The notes beneath the pieces are model-generated. The model saw only the letters and a list, made by a program, of their open reading frames with translations. It did no database searches and was not told the DNA's origin. A stretch of 64,000 nucleotides of DNA, taken from contig JAHBNG010000038.1 of NCBI GenBank assembly GCA_019217005.1, positions 55,881 to 119,880 on the forward strand, read 5' to 3'. Positions within the stretch are counted from its first letter, which is position 1. Each line of letters opens with the position of its first letter. Both the position numbers and the translations under genes were made by a program. Of this stretch, positions 1 through 9,219 are shown piece by piece. The DNA comes from Chloroflexi bacterium TSY (lineage in GTDB: Bacteria > Chloroflexota > Anaerolineae > Caldilineales > Caldilineaceae).

Positions 1-508
1 GCCATAGCCTAACTCATTGAGCTTCAAGCGGATGGCCTCTTCGCCAGGCAATTCCTCATCTGTGTATCCTTTCTGCTCGATGAGCTGGGTACGCATTTCG
101 GCGGCGGTTAGTCGAGTGTACAATTGGGGGGTTCGAAAGGTGGGATCGGTCTGGCTGAATTGATCGGCGATTTCAACCATATCGGCCAGTAAAGTGGGGA
201 TATGGTCTTCGGCTTTTTTGCGACCACGTCGGTGGCTTTGGTCGACATAACAGAAGCCGCCTTCTAGTTCTTCCAGGGCTTTGGCTATCGTCGCCCGATT
301 CCAGCCCAACTCTCGTTCTGCTTTCGTCGGACTCCCTTCGCATATCGTTTTGACCGTTTGGGCCATGAAGTGCCTTCTTTCGTATCCACTTAACATGGCC
401 TTCGTCTCTTTCAAGACTTCAACCATTTCTGGCGAGATTGTCATTTTTGCTCCTTTTGGAGAGCTAGTTTAACACCTTCTCGCGTATATTTTATTTTTTG
501 GATTGGCC
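1..508 (-). mobile_element. ISAzo13-like insertion sequence, 5' part, running off the window edge
   Basis: This is a near-exact reverse complement of the left part of the element at 7802-9083. The terminal inverted repeat GGCCAATCC followed by an A/T-rich stretch ends at 508, and the transposase starts at about 446 on the minus strand, shortly after a GGAG-type ribosome site. The first ~90 codons (Met-Thr-Ile-Ser-Pro-Glu start, a helix-turn-helix-like region with GWNRATIAKALEELE) are readable. The reading frame then breaks just as in the other copy. ISAzo13-family elements encode one DDE transposase; the catalytic part lies left of the window. Together with the copy at 7802 it encloses 509-7801 with left ends facing inward. 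Confidence 0.75.
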
Positions 509-538
509 TTTTGGTAATTGTTGTTCAATCAGTATCAA

Positions 539-2365
539 TTAATCCCCTGGTCCTGCGACGACATGACCTTCTGGTTCTCGCTCCCTATCTCCTTGCGGTC
601 GACGATCTGCTTGAAGCTGCGAATGGACGATTTCAGCGTAGAGGGGGCTATCCATGATGAGTGTCTCATGCGTGCCCATCGCAGCAATCTTGCCCTTCTC
701 CAGCACAAGCACCAGGTCGGCATTGCGGACAGTGCTGATTCGCTGTGCAATCACAAAGCTTGTCCGTCCAACCATCAATTGGTCCAGTGCCTGTTGAATC
801 TGGAATTCTGTCTCCGCATCCACGGCGCTTGTGCTATCGTCTAAGATGAGGATTCGTGGATCGAGGAGGAGCGCACGGGCGATTGCCACACGCTGCTTTT
901 GCCCACCACTCAGCCCAACGCCACGCTCTCCCACACGCGTTTCATAACCATCGGGCTGATCAAGAATAAAGTCATGCGCCTGCGCAGCTTTGGCAGCGGC
1001 AATCACTTCTTCCTCTGTGGCATCCGGGCGACCATAGGCAATGTTGTATCGAATACTGCCAGAGAAGAGTGTGGTTTCCTGCAGCACGATACCAATCTGT
1101 GATCGCAGGCTGTCGAGTGCAACGTCGCGCACGTCATGTCCATCAAGCAGCACCCGTCCACCGGTCACATCATAAAAGCGAGGAAGCAGGTTGATGATCG
1201 TGCTTTTACCGGCCCCGGTTGCACCTAGAATTGCCAACGTTTGACCAGGATTGACGTCGAAACTCACCCCGCTGAGTACCTCATTTTCCTGTCCAGCATA
1301 GCGAAAGTGAACGTCTTCAAAGGAAACTTGTCCCGTAACAGAGGGCAGGGTCCTGGCATCGGGTTTGTCCGTTACGGCATTGGCTGCATCGAGAACTTCG
1401 AAGATACGTTCAGCGCTAACGCTTGCGCGGACAACGATACCTGCGAAAAAACCAATGGTCATCAACGGTTGCACCAGGAAAGTCAGGTAGGTAATGAATG
1501 CAACCAGATCACCGACGGTCAATGATTGTCGGATGACCTGAAAACCGCCGTATCCCAAAATTAAGATGATCCCGGCATTGGAAAAGAGAAAGATTAATGG
1601 GAAGGTCGCCGACGCTTTCCGTACGAAGTCAAGATTGGTCTCTTTATACCCGTCGTTCGCAACATGAAAACGTTGACCTTCAAATCCAGAACGAGCAAAT
1701 GCTTTGACAACGCGAATACCAGCCAGATTTTCCTGCAAGATTGAATTGAGTTTGCCCAACTCTTTTTGGATCAGCTCAAACATAGGACGAATGTTGCGCG
1801 CAAATTCTGCCAATACTGCACCAATCGCAGGGATAATCAGCATTGTGACCAAAGCAAGCTGCCAGTTCATGTAAAGTAGAACCGTGGCGCTCCCCACCAC
1901 CATGACGGCAGCATTCAGAAGTTGGAAGAGTCCTTGTCCCGTAAATTGACGCACAATATCTACATCGTTCGTGGCCCTTGTCATCAATTGTCCCGTCTGT
2001 GCCCGATCGTGGTAGCTAAAGCTCAGCCCCTGAATCTTCTCGTAGAGTTCGTTGCGTAGATCATAGGCCACGCTTTGGCTCGCCTGCTCGCTCCAAAATG
2101 CTTGCGTAAAATTGAAGACCCCACGGCTGATCGCCACAAGCGCCAATCCAATTGTCCCTACAATGATAATGGTCTGATTCCCCAACTCCATCCCGAATAG
2201 ATTGGCCGGTGGTCCACCCAGTGTCATCCCGCGGTCGATCATCCACCGCAACAACTGGGGGGTAATCAGATTCGTGGCTGTCACCAAGAAGAGACTCAGC
2301 GTTGCGCCAATTGCGAAAAATTTATATTGCCAGAGGTAGGTGATAACTCGTCTAAGTGATTTCAT
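539..2365 (-). CDS. ABC exporter half-subunit (fused membrane and ATPase domains), degenerate-site type
   Basis: A 608-residue exporter subunit with about six membrane segments in residues 15-310 and a nucleotide-binding domain from about 345. Walker A is GATGAGKST near residue 381, followed by LSGGQKQR and a Walker B reading ILILDDSTSAVD. The residue after the Walker B Asp is Asp rather than the catalytic Glu, and the H-loop reads VIAQRIST with Gln instead of His. In known heterodimeric exporters (BmrC/D, TM287/288 type) this combination marks the subunit carrying the degenerate ATP site, so it should need a partner with the canonical site. No partner lies upstream, where an ABC-F gene follows, and downstream the IS at 1-508 begins 31 bases after the stop. 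The C-terminal ~25 residues are a charged tail. Substrate (drug or lipid) cannot be read from sequence. Confidence 0.85.
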   Translation of the reverse strand: MKSLRRVITYLWQYKFFAIGATLSLFLVTATNLITPQLLRWMIDRGMTLGGPPANLFGMELGNQTIIIVGTIGLALVAISRGVFNFTQAFWSEQASQSVAYDLRNELYEKIQGLSFSYHDRAQTGQLMTRATNDVDIVRQFTGQGLFQLLNAAVMVVGSATVLLYMNWQLALVTMLIIPAIGAVLAEFARNIRPMFELIQKELGKLNSILQENLAGIRVVKAFARSGFEGQRFHVANDGYKETNLDFVRKASATFPLIFLFSNAGIILILGYGGFQVIRQSLTVGDLVAFITYLTFLVQPLMTIGFFAGIVVRASVSAERIFEVLDAANAVTDKPDARTLPSVTGQVSFEDVHFRYAGQENEVLSGVSFDVNPGQTLAILGATGAGKSTIINLLPRFYDVTGGRVLLDGHDVRDVALDSLRSQIGIVLQETTLFSGSIRYNIAYGRPDATEEEVIAAAKAAQAHDFILDQPDGYETRVGERGVGLSGGQKQRVAIARALLLDPRILILDDSTSAVDAETEFQIQQALDQLMVGRTSFVIAQRISTVRNADLVLVLEKGKIAAMGTHETLIMDSPLYAEIVHSQLQADRRPQGDREREPEGHVVAGPGD

Positions 2366-2405
2366 AACAGAGGTTTCATTAGAGGCTATAAGAATTAAGA
2401 ATGTG

Positions 2406-2476
2406 GGACACGAATGAACACAGATTTTACGGATTGATTCTGAGATGCTCCGTGTTTATCCGAAAAATCCGTGTCC
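2406..2476. repeat. Palindromic repeat family R6 (GGACACG arms)
   Basis: A 71-base imperfect palindrome: GGACACGAATGAACACAG on the left and its near-complement ending AATCCGTGTCC on the right. A second copy is at 47666-47726. It sits between the start of the exporter and the 3' end of the ABC-F gene. No coding content. Confidence 0.6.
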
Positions 2477-2797
2477 TAATTTCAATCCCTATAATGTCTA
2501 TTATATTTCAGATTCGTTGTTGTCTTTTCTTGCTCATTTTTGCCGCTTGATAGTCACTGTAGTTCCCAATATACTCATTGAGCGCACCCTCATCCAACTC
2601 AACAATATCGAGAAAATACCGATCGTGAGAAATGACGAAAACAGTACCTTTGAAGTTGGCCAGCGAATCTTCCAATACTTCCGCAGAGGCAATGTCCAGA
2701 TTATTGGTTGGCTCATCCAATAGTAGGAGATTCGCTCGAGACAACATGAGAAGAGACATCTGCAAACGACTCCGTTCGCCACCTGACAACTCTGAGA

Positions 2798-3016
2798 CTC
2801 AGTAGATCCAAATTTCAGGTTTTGAGAGAGAATTCTGGCTAAACAGTTGACATAAATACAAATTTGCCGGTCGATATCTAGTTTTTGCGTTAGATTTGGG
2901 CGATTTTCAGATATGAAATAGGTTGTTTTCTGTAACCGAAATCTGAATAAATGACTCCAAAATCCCTGCAATCTCGACTGAAAATCGCCAAAATCGCCAA
3001 ATTTGGATCTACTGAG
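2798..3016. repeat. 219-bp MITE, family R1, inserted in the ABC-F gene
   Basis: Flanked by inverted repeats CTCAGTAGATCCAAATTT. A copy of the same length and, as far as I can read, the same sequence lies at 51319-51537. An ACT trinucleotide occurs at both edges in both copies, which could be a short target duplication, but the exact boundary is ambiguous. It carries no transposase. One minus-strand frame is open through the whole unit, but nothing marks it as a gene. Confidence 0.8.
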
Positions 3017-4353
3017 ACTGGACTGCGAGCCTGCTCATATGTGAAAAGAAACTTGCCTAGAAAGCTAACGGCTTCGCTTTCAGACAGGCGCGCTGCGTGA
3101 CGTACGGTGTCGATGAGGGTTCGGCTATAGTCGAGCGTCTCGTGTTCTTGCGCATAATAACCTACTTCGACGCTGGGGCCAAGAACAATCTCACCATCTG
3201 TTGGCACATATTCTTCTAAAATGAGGCGAAACAAGAGAGATTTACCCGAGCCATTCGGCCCCACGAGGCCTACTCGTTCACCATGCCAGATCAATAGATT
3301 GAGACCGGCCAATACAATGTGATCTTCCTGTTCATCGGAGAAAACTTTATCAAGTTCTCTGATCTCGACAACCTTACTACTGCCACGCCAGCCCTCCAAC
3401 TCTAGTCCCATACGTTTTCGTTCTAAGATAGGCTTGTCAATCCGGTCGAGCCGCTCCAACCGTTTGAGAATGTTGCGCCCCCGTTTGATCAGCTTATGGT
3501 TGTCGTAGACCCGTCCCCAGGTCAACAACCGATTGGCGGCCTGCTCCAGACGGTCAATCTCCTTTTGTTGGGCTTGAAAAAGCTGCTGCTGACGCAATAA
3601 GTTACTCTGCTTTTCGAAGGCATATTCAGAGTATTCACCGTGATAATGAGTCAGGCGTCCATCTTCGATCTCGACAATTTCATCGACAACGAGATCGAGT
3701 AGATATCGATCATGAGAGACGATGATGACGGCCCCCTGATACTCATTGATCAGCTTCTCCAAAAAGCCTTTGCCTGCCAGGTCCAGATGATTGTCCAGTT
3801 CGTCAAGCAGCAGAACGTCGGGGCGCGTCACAAGCAGCTTGGCCAAGCCAATAAGCTTTTTCTGTCCACCAGAGAGCACTTCAACTGGCAAATTGAGGGC
3901 TGTGTCGTTGTCAAAACCCAGGGAATGCAGAGTCGACCGCACACGTCCTTCGTATCCAGGGCCGCCGTATTGGTCAAATTCTTCCCACAAGCGGCTCTGT
4001 TGGTCAATTACCTGGGTCAACTTCTCTTCATCCCCATAAACCGCTGGATCAGCCAGTTGTGTTTCAATCTCGGTCAATGCCTGATTGATTCGACGCAAGT
4101 CTGTGGATGCCGATAGTGTCTCTTGCCAGACTGTATTGCCAGCCTGGAGTACTGGCTCTTGGGGTAGGTAACCAATCCGAAGGTCTTTGCTTTGCACCAA
4201 ATAGCCACTGTCGCTGGTCAGCTCACCCGCAACGAGACGAAGCAATGTGCTTTTCCCAGAACCATTTGCACCAACCAACCCAACACATCGATTGCTATGG
4301 ATTTCCCATGAGAGGTTTTGGAAAATTGGCTGAGAGATATAGGTAAAGGAGAC

Positions 4354-4508
4354 GGGGTGGTTCATTTTAGGCGGACAATTAGGTTTACATTTTTGCAAAG
4401 AGAAAAGATGTTTATATTTTCTAATTTGAGCCATGCTCAGGCAGAAAATGACCTCATATAGATTTTTGTCTATGTATCAAAAGTGTAAACCTAATTCTGA
4501 ACCACCCC
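4354..4508. repeat. 155-bp MITE, family R2, copy 1, inserted at the ABC-F start
   Basis: Ends are GGGGTGGTTCA and its complement TGAACCACCCC. The target sequence AAGGAGAC (plus strand) is present on both sides at 4346-4353 and 4509-4516, an exact 8-bp duplication. Other copies: 15748-15902 (inverted) and 62557-62706, each with its own perfect 8-bp duplication. Inside the right half are TAGGTTTACA-type sub-terminal repeats. No transposase is encoded; the mobilising element is not in the window. Confidence 0.9.
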
Positions 4509-4540
4509 AAGGAGACTCGGTCCAAGTGTAAGAGTATCAT

Positions 4541-5254
4541 CGTTCTTTCGACTATACCTGATATTTTGGAGGAATGCAACTGATTATTTACTTATTGTCA
4601 TTGCCTAATTTGAAATAAACGCAAAAGGGCCAGTCATACTGACCAGCCCTCCGTCGTTTTGTCGATTTTCTGTTGCACTTGCCTGTAGGCCGAGAAATAT
4701 ATTGCCTGTTAAACAGCCAAGCTGCTTCTCTATCTATGGCAGTGCTCATTGTGTGCCTTGCAATCGTCATACTGACGATCTTCTGGCAATTTTTAGAATA
4801 GCGAGAAAGACAAGCATATTTTGGAATAAAGGATAAATTTAAAATGAATGATGTTGCTCGCTTTCTCTGTACAACATGATAGCGGATGATCGTTAAATTA
4901 TCATTACACCATCACTGCCCCGCAGCATATAACATTTCTTCTACACATTATTTTCATGGGTTACCAGATGTAATAGTAAGATATTCGTAAGAAATTCTTA
5001 GGATGGACGCAATCTTTGTCTGTCAAAATCGATTGGTATTGCTTTTTTACGTTTAGATCTTTCGATAAGGAATGACGTGCGGTCTATTCGGCCATTCCAA
5101 GAAAATGAGGATCCCAGCGGAAAAATAGGCTCTCGTAACACAACGAGATTCTCGACTGGTTTCGCGCAACATGCAATCTATGGCCTTGCAAGTCATTTTT
5201 TTGGAATAGCCTTACGCCAGCGTCCTCTCTCACAAACAAATATGGAGAATCATC
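4541..5254. other. Intergenic stretch without a recognisable gene
   Basis: Roughly 700 bases between the original ABC-F start and the DM13 gene. Apart from the hairpin at 4627-4650 I see only A/T-rich sequence. A 60-codon minus-strand frame at 4588-4770 has no ribosome site and no family resemblance and is not called. Promoters for the two divergent genes should lie here but no convincing pair of boxes was found. Confidence 0.5.
4625..4662 (-). terminator. Possible intrinsic terminator hairpin
   Basis: On the minus strand the stem GGGCTGGTCA...TGACTGGCCC is followed by TTTTGCGTTT, the shape of a rho-independent terminator. No gene is recognised immediately upstream on that strand, so its client is unknown and it may just be another hairpin repeat. 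Confidence 0.35.
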
Positions 5255-5923
5255 ATGAAAAATCGACCCTTACTTATCGCAATTGTGATCATCGCCCTCA
5301 TCATCATACTGCCTCTGGCCTGGTGGCTTGGATCTCCACTTTTTATCAATAACCAAGTCGACGAAGCCTTTCCCTTCGACTTACCATCGACTGAAGCGAT
5401 GGCCGACATGTCTGCAGAAGAAAAAGATGAGATGGTCACAGAAATTTTGCAGGTAGTCTCGGAGCCAGAAGTGATGGACAATATGCCCGAAGAGACCATG
5501 GAGAAGGTCGAGCAGACCGTCATGGAACTAGCCGCCGATATGCCCGACAAAGAAATGGAAGAAGAGATGCCCGAAGCTGCTGCGGATGAGTGGGTCGTGG
5601 CGAAGGAAGGCACCTTTATGGATGCTGATAGTTTCCACAAAGGAAGCGGCACTGCGACAATTTATCAACAAGGTGACACGAGAGTATTGCGATTTGAAGA
5701 CTTCGAGAGCACCAACGGTCCCGATCTCCATGTCTTACTCGTTGAAAATATCGAGGGCACCAGTAGCGATGAACTCGGCGAATACATCGATTTGGGGTCG
5801 CTCAAGGGCAACATCGGCAATCAAAACTACGAGATTCCCGCAGACGTCGACCTCGATAAGGTTGGCGGGGTGATGATTTATTGTATGCCTTTCCATGTTG
5901 TCTTTTCGACAGCGGCGTTTTAA
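5255..5923 (+). CDS. Membrane-anchored DM13-domain protein
   Basis: A 222-residue protein preceded by GGAG eight bases before the ATG. Residues about 6-25 form one hydrophobic anchor. Residues 40-110 are strikingly acidic (many Glu/Asp/Met). From about 115 comes a DM13 domain: GSGTATIYQ, LRFEDFESTNGPDLHV, a YIDLGSLKGNIGNQNYEIP-like strand and a terminal IYCMPFHVVFS with the conserved Cys. DM13 domains are usually extracytoplasmic and have been proposed to act in redox or electron transfer; the specific role is unknown. The acidic spacer would hold the domain away from the membrane. It stands alone, with a hairpin-rich spacer after it. Confidence 0.8.
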   Translation: MKNRPLLIAIVIIALIIILPLAWWLGSPLFINNQVDEAFPFDLPSTEAMADMSAEEKDEMVTEILQVVSEPEVMDNMPEETMEKVEQTVMELAADMPDKEMEEEMPEAAADEWVVAKEGTFMDADSFHKGSGTATIYQQGDTRVLRFEDFESTNGPDLHVLLVENIEGTSSDELGEYIDLGSLKGNIGNQNYEIPADVDLDKVGGVMIYCMPFHVVFSTAAF

Positions 5924-5941
5924 TATCTTATCAACTAATTT

Positions 5942-6072
5942 CTTGCACATCGGGCAAGAAGTCGCTGAACGTGGCAAGATGATTGAGATGAATAAGATGA
6001 TTGAGATGAGGGGATGATTGAGATGCTCATCCTATCGTCTCGCCAACTTAGCGCATCATCTTATTCATCTTG
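5942..6072. repeat. Short tandem and inverted repeats after the DM13 gene
   Basis: A GATGATTGAGATGA-like unit occurs three times in a row at 5979-6024, and the complement of part of it (TCATCTTATTCATC) follows at 6056-6069, giving a 14-bp stem with 5987-6000. A smaller CTTGC/GCAAG hairpin is at 5942-5958. It may act as a transcription barrier between the genes. Confidence 0.5.
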
Positions 6073-6135
6073 TCCTTTTGGTTCTGCCTTGGAAGCGAAG
6101 CGGCCTTGTCCAGGTTAGGACATTTCAACATTCAA

Positions 6136-7086
6136 ATGATCCAAGAAACTGCCAAACTCTCGACTCTCATTCAAACATATTTCCCGGATCGGGCGGATCC
6201 TCCGGTTCTAAGGCGCATCCCTACTGGCAAATTCAACACTTCCTATTGGGTACAGATGGGTGATGAAGAACTTGTCCTGCGTATTGCTCCACCCAGCAAC
6301 ACGCTCTTCGTCTTCTATGAAAAGGAAATGATGCGACAAGAATCGGAGATTCATAGACGATTGCGTGAGCAAACGAGCGTGCCGGTCGCTGAAATTGTGG
6401 TGTTTGACGACTCATGCACGCTGCTTGATCGGGACTATATGCTAATGCAGCGTCTGCCCGGGAGACCGCTCACGGAAATGTCTCATGTTTCCTACGACTC
6501 TGTTTTGAGGCAGACGGGTGAATATCTTGCGCAAGTCCACCGACTGACAGCACAGCAATATGGGTATATTGGTGCACATCGACCAATGGAGCCGGAGAAT
6601 TCTTGGGCCGATGCTTTTTTTGTGATGTGGAATCGACTGATCGATGACGTGATTGCCGTCGGTTACTACGACGATGAAGAAAGTTCTATCCTACGTCGTT
6701 GGCTTGAACAGTATCTATATATCTTCGATCGACCGATAGCGTCCAGCCTTTTACACATGGACATCTGGCACCAAAACATCCTTGTCGACGATGCAGGAAT
6801 CGTGACTGGAATCGTCGATTGGGATCGTGCCTTATGGGGTGATCCCGAAATTGAATTTGCCGTTCTCGACTATTGTGGCATCTCCGAGCCAGCATTTTGG
6901 GAAGGATATGGACGAAAGCGTGATCGTTCGCCAGAGGCTGGCTTGCGCCAACTGTTCTACCTCCTTTATGAACTGCAAAAGTATATCGTCATCTACCACG
7001 GTCGCAACCAAGATCCTGTTGGTGCGCAACGCAAAAAAGAGCAAGTATGGCAACTCGTGCGAGCACAGACGCGTGACAAATTGTAG
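6136..7086 (+). CDS. APH-family small-molecule kinase (aminoglycoside phosphotransferase fold)
   Basis: A 316-residue kinase-like protein. The ATG at 6136 (Met-Ile-Gln-Glu-Thr) fits the family length better than the upstream in-frame ATG at 6070. Conserved features: a nucleotide-loop region near FNTSYWVQMGDEELVLR, the Brenner-type catalytic motif LLHMDIWHQNILVDD around residue 215, and GIVDWDRALWGDPEIE supplying the metal-binding Asp around 235. APH-fold kinases phosphorylate antibiotics, sugars, choline or homoserine; the substrate is not evident and a resistance role should not be assumed. It stands between unrelated genes and appears complete. Confidence 0.8.
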   Translation: MIQETAKLSTLIQTYFPDRADPPVLRRIPTGKFNTSYWVQMGDEELVLRIAPPSNTLFVFYEKEMMRQESEIHRRLREQTSVPVAEIVVFDDSCTLLDRDYMLMQRLPGRPLTEMSHVSYDSVLRQTGEYLAQVHRLTAQQYGYIGAHRPMEPENSWADAFFVMWNRLIDDVIAVGYYDDEESSILRRWLEQYLYIFDRPIASSLLHMDIWHQNILVDDAGIVTGIVDWDRALWGDPEIEFAVLDYCGISEPAFWEGYGRKRDRSPEAGLRQLFYLLYELQKYIVIYHGRNQDPVGAQRKKEQVWQLVRAQTRDKL

Positions 7087-7192
7087 AATAAATAGCTTGT
7101 TTATTCAGCCCTACGTACAAATAGGAGCTGCCGTTCGGCGTTAGGGAACATCTCCTCCGCAGGCATTTGGATCGACTGATTCCATTTGCATT

Positions 7193-7801
7193 CTATCTCA
7201 TATCTCGATCGCGAATCCCAATGAGATAAAGCAGCCCATCCAAACCAATACTCGAAATCGCACCTGCTGCCTGCTGGCGGACAATTGGTTTAGGGCGAAA
7301 AGCGATGCCCAAACCAGCAATACTGAGCATTGGTAGATCGTTGGCTCCATCTCCAACAGCAATCGTTTGCTGCAGCGATAACTTTTCTTTTTCCGTAATC
7401 TCTTTGAGTATTCTTGCTTTGCCAGGTCCATCCACAATCTGGCCCAAGACCTGCCCCGTCAACTTGCCATCTTTGATCTCGAGTTCGTTGGCATAGACGT
7501 AATCAAAGCCCAATTTGTCCTGAAAATAGCGACCAAAGTAGGTAAACCCACCTGAGATGATGCCGATCTTATAGCCAAGCCTTTTGAGGGTACTGGTCAG
7601 CAGTTCCGCTCCTTCGGTGAGAGGAAGTCGAATGGCAATCTCAGCGAGCCTTTCCTCTGATAACCCTTTGAGCAAAGCAACCCGCCGACGTAAGCTCTCG
7701 TTGAAATCTAGTTCCCCTTGCATAGCCGCCTCAGTGATAGCAATCACTTGATCACCGACGCCAGCTGCTTTGGCCAACTCATCAATGACCTCGGCCTGTA
7801 T
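7193..7801 (-). pseudogene. serB: Phosphoserine phosphatase SerB, 5' end lost at an IS junction
   Basis: The readable product matches SerB from the segment just after the nucleophile motif: IQAEVIDELAKAAG, then GELDFNESLRRRVALLKGL, ISGGFTYFGRYFQ, VANELE-like YANELEIKDGK, and VGDGANDLPML with the metal-binding Asp. In SerB proteins the first residues here directly follow DxDST. The native sequence ends exactly at 7801 and IS sequence begins at 7802, so the catalytic Asp nucleophile and everything before it are missing; a TTG in the IS end could only start a headless protein. The missing 5' part is not found beyond the other IS end (9084 onward). The cell would need another serine phosphatase or the rest of the gene elsewhere. 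Confidence 0.85.
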
Positions 7802-9083
7802 GGCCAATCCAAAAAATAAAATATACGCGAGAAGGTGTTAAACTAGCTCTCCAAAAGGAGCAAAAATGACAATCTCGCCAGAAATGGTTGAAGTCTTGAA
7901 AGAGACGAAGGCCATGTTAAGTGGATACGAAAGAAGGCACTTCATGGCCCAAACGGTCAAAACGATATGCGAAGGGAGTCCGACGAAAGCAGAACGAGAG
8001 TTGGGCTGGAATCGGGCGACGATAGCCAAAGCCCTGGAAGAACTAGAAGGCGGCTTCTGTTATGTCGACCAAAGCCACCGACGTGGTCGCAAAAGCCGAA
8101 GACCATATCCCCACTTTACTGGCCGATATGGTTGAAATCGCCGATCAATTCAGCCAGACCGATCCCACCTTCGACCCCCCAATTGTACACTCGACTAACT
8201 GCCGCCGAAATGCGTACCCAGCTCATCGAGCAGAAAGGATACACAGATGAGGAATTGCCTGGCGAAGAGGCCATCCGCTTGAAGCTCAATGAGTTAGGCT
8301 ATGGCTCAAACCGGGTCAAAAAAGTCAACCAGTGAAAAGATCCCAGAGACCGATGCGATCTTTGATAGAATTCATCAGATCAATCAAGAAGCGGATGCAG
8401 ACGAGACGGTTCTGCGCCTCTTGGGATGCCAAAGCGACGATTTTACTTGACCGTTTCTCGAGAGAAGGGATAAGTCGAGTGGTTGTCAAAGCGCTCGATC
8501 ATGACTTTCAAGATAAGAAGACCGAGAAAGTCACCCTTTGGCATTTACCTCCTTCAACCAAGGAACTCTTTCTTTACTTGACTCAGTCGAAAGTGACGAG
8601 TGACTTATTGTCGACTGCCTGATTGATTTTGGGAAAGCGTACGTGAACACTTTCCTCACGTCAAGACCCTCGTGATCAATCAGGACAATGGTCCCGAAAA
8701 TCATACCCGTCGGACTCAGTTTATGTATCGTCTCACTCAGTTTGTTGAGCACTATCGTCTCTCTATTCAGCTCGCCTGCTACCCTCCTTATCACAGTAAA
8801 TACAACCCCATCGAACGGGTTTGGGGCCATCTTGAAAACACTGGAACGGTTCTCTCGATTCTCTTGAGACCGTTCTCAATTTTGCCCGTTCTTTTCGCTT
8901 TAACCAACTACAACCCTTCGTTCACCTGAATTCCACTTTATGAGACCGGCGTCAAACTCACTCAGAAAGAGATGGACCGTTTGGAACAACGCTTCCAACG
9001 TTTACCTGGTTTAGAAAAATGGTTTGTCCTTATTCCCCCTCTCCATTCTCTCGTTCGCGTATAATTATTTTTTTGGTTTAGCC
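7802..9083 (+). mobile_element. Degenerate ISAzo13-like insertion sequence (transposase broken by frameshifts)
   Basis: About 1.28 kb with terminal inverted repeats GGCCAATCC (7802) and GGTTTAGCC (ending 9083); both continue into A/T-rich plus TATACGCGA-like sub-terminal sequence. The transposase starts at 7866 after GGAG, but its frame changes near 8090, 8335, 8430, 8615 and 8850. Stitched together it reads like an ISAzo13 DDE transposase, including a helix-turn-helix segment, VINQDNGPENHTRRTQF (second Asp) and CYPPYHSKYNPIERVWGHLE (catalytic Glu near PIERVWG). With so many breaks it cannot make active enzyme. It truncates serB on its left side and abuts an R7 palindrome on its right. Confidence 0.85.
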
Positions 9084-9219
9084 TTAGAGCGTGCTTTAAA
9101 AGTGTCACAACGTGTCATTCTGAGCGTAGGAACGGAGCGAAGAATCCTCTTTTTGCACTTGGAACGTGGGATTCTTCGTCGCAAAGCTTCCTCAGAATGA
9201 CTTTTAAAACACGCTCTAA
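9084..9219. repeat. MITE-like palindrome, family R7, copy 1
   Basis: Starts TTAGAGCGTGCTTTAAAAGT and ends with the complement ACTTTTAAAACACGCTCTAA, with inner arms carrying GTCATTCTGAG / CTCAGAATGAC. It lies directly against the right end of the ISAzo13-like element and supplies the TAG stop codon of the vapC-like gene. A shorter relative is at 62342-62412. Confidence 0.75.

Larger units (their letters stand above)
2508..4540 (-). pseudogene. ABC-F ATPase interrupted by two different MITEs
   Basis: Two soluble ABC ATPase domains without membrane segments, the layout of ABC-F (Uup/Ettf-like) translation factors. N-terminal domain: Walker A GANGSGKST, VLSGGQKKL, LLLDELDNHLD. C-terminal domain: GPNGSGKSL, then ELSGGERSRLQ and LLLDEPTNNLD. 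The original start is readable at 4538-4540 (Met-Ile-Leu-Leu-His-Leu-Asp-Arg-Val-Ser). Codons 9-11 are split by a 155-bp R2 element (4354-4508) flanked by the 8-bp duplication GTCTCCTT. In the native frame the R2 insert has a stop; ATG codons inside R2 offer substitute starts in frame with the rest, for example Met-Asn-His-Pro at the junction. A second element, R1 (2798-3016), splits the gene just before the second signature motif and brings stops. The second domain is therefore separated, and the gene is probably inactive. Confidence 0.85.

Noticed and set aside
4588..4770. 60-codon frame on the minus strand
   Set aside because: No ribosome site, no family resemblance, and it contains a hairpin that looks like a terminator.
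6136..7086. Antibiotic resistance gene call for the APH-family kinase
   Set aside because: The fold is shared with many metabolic kinases and nothing in the context supports a drug substrate.
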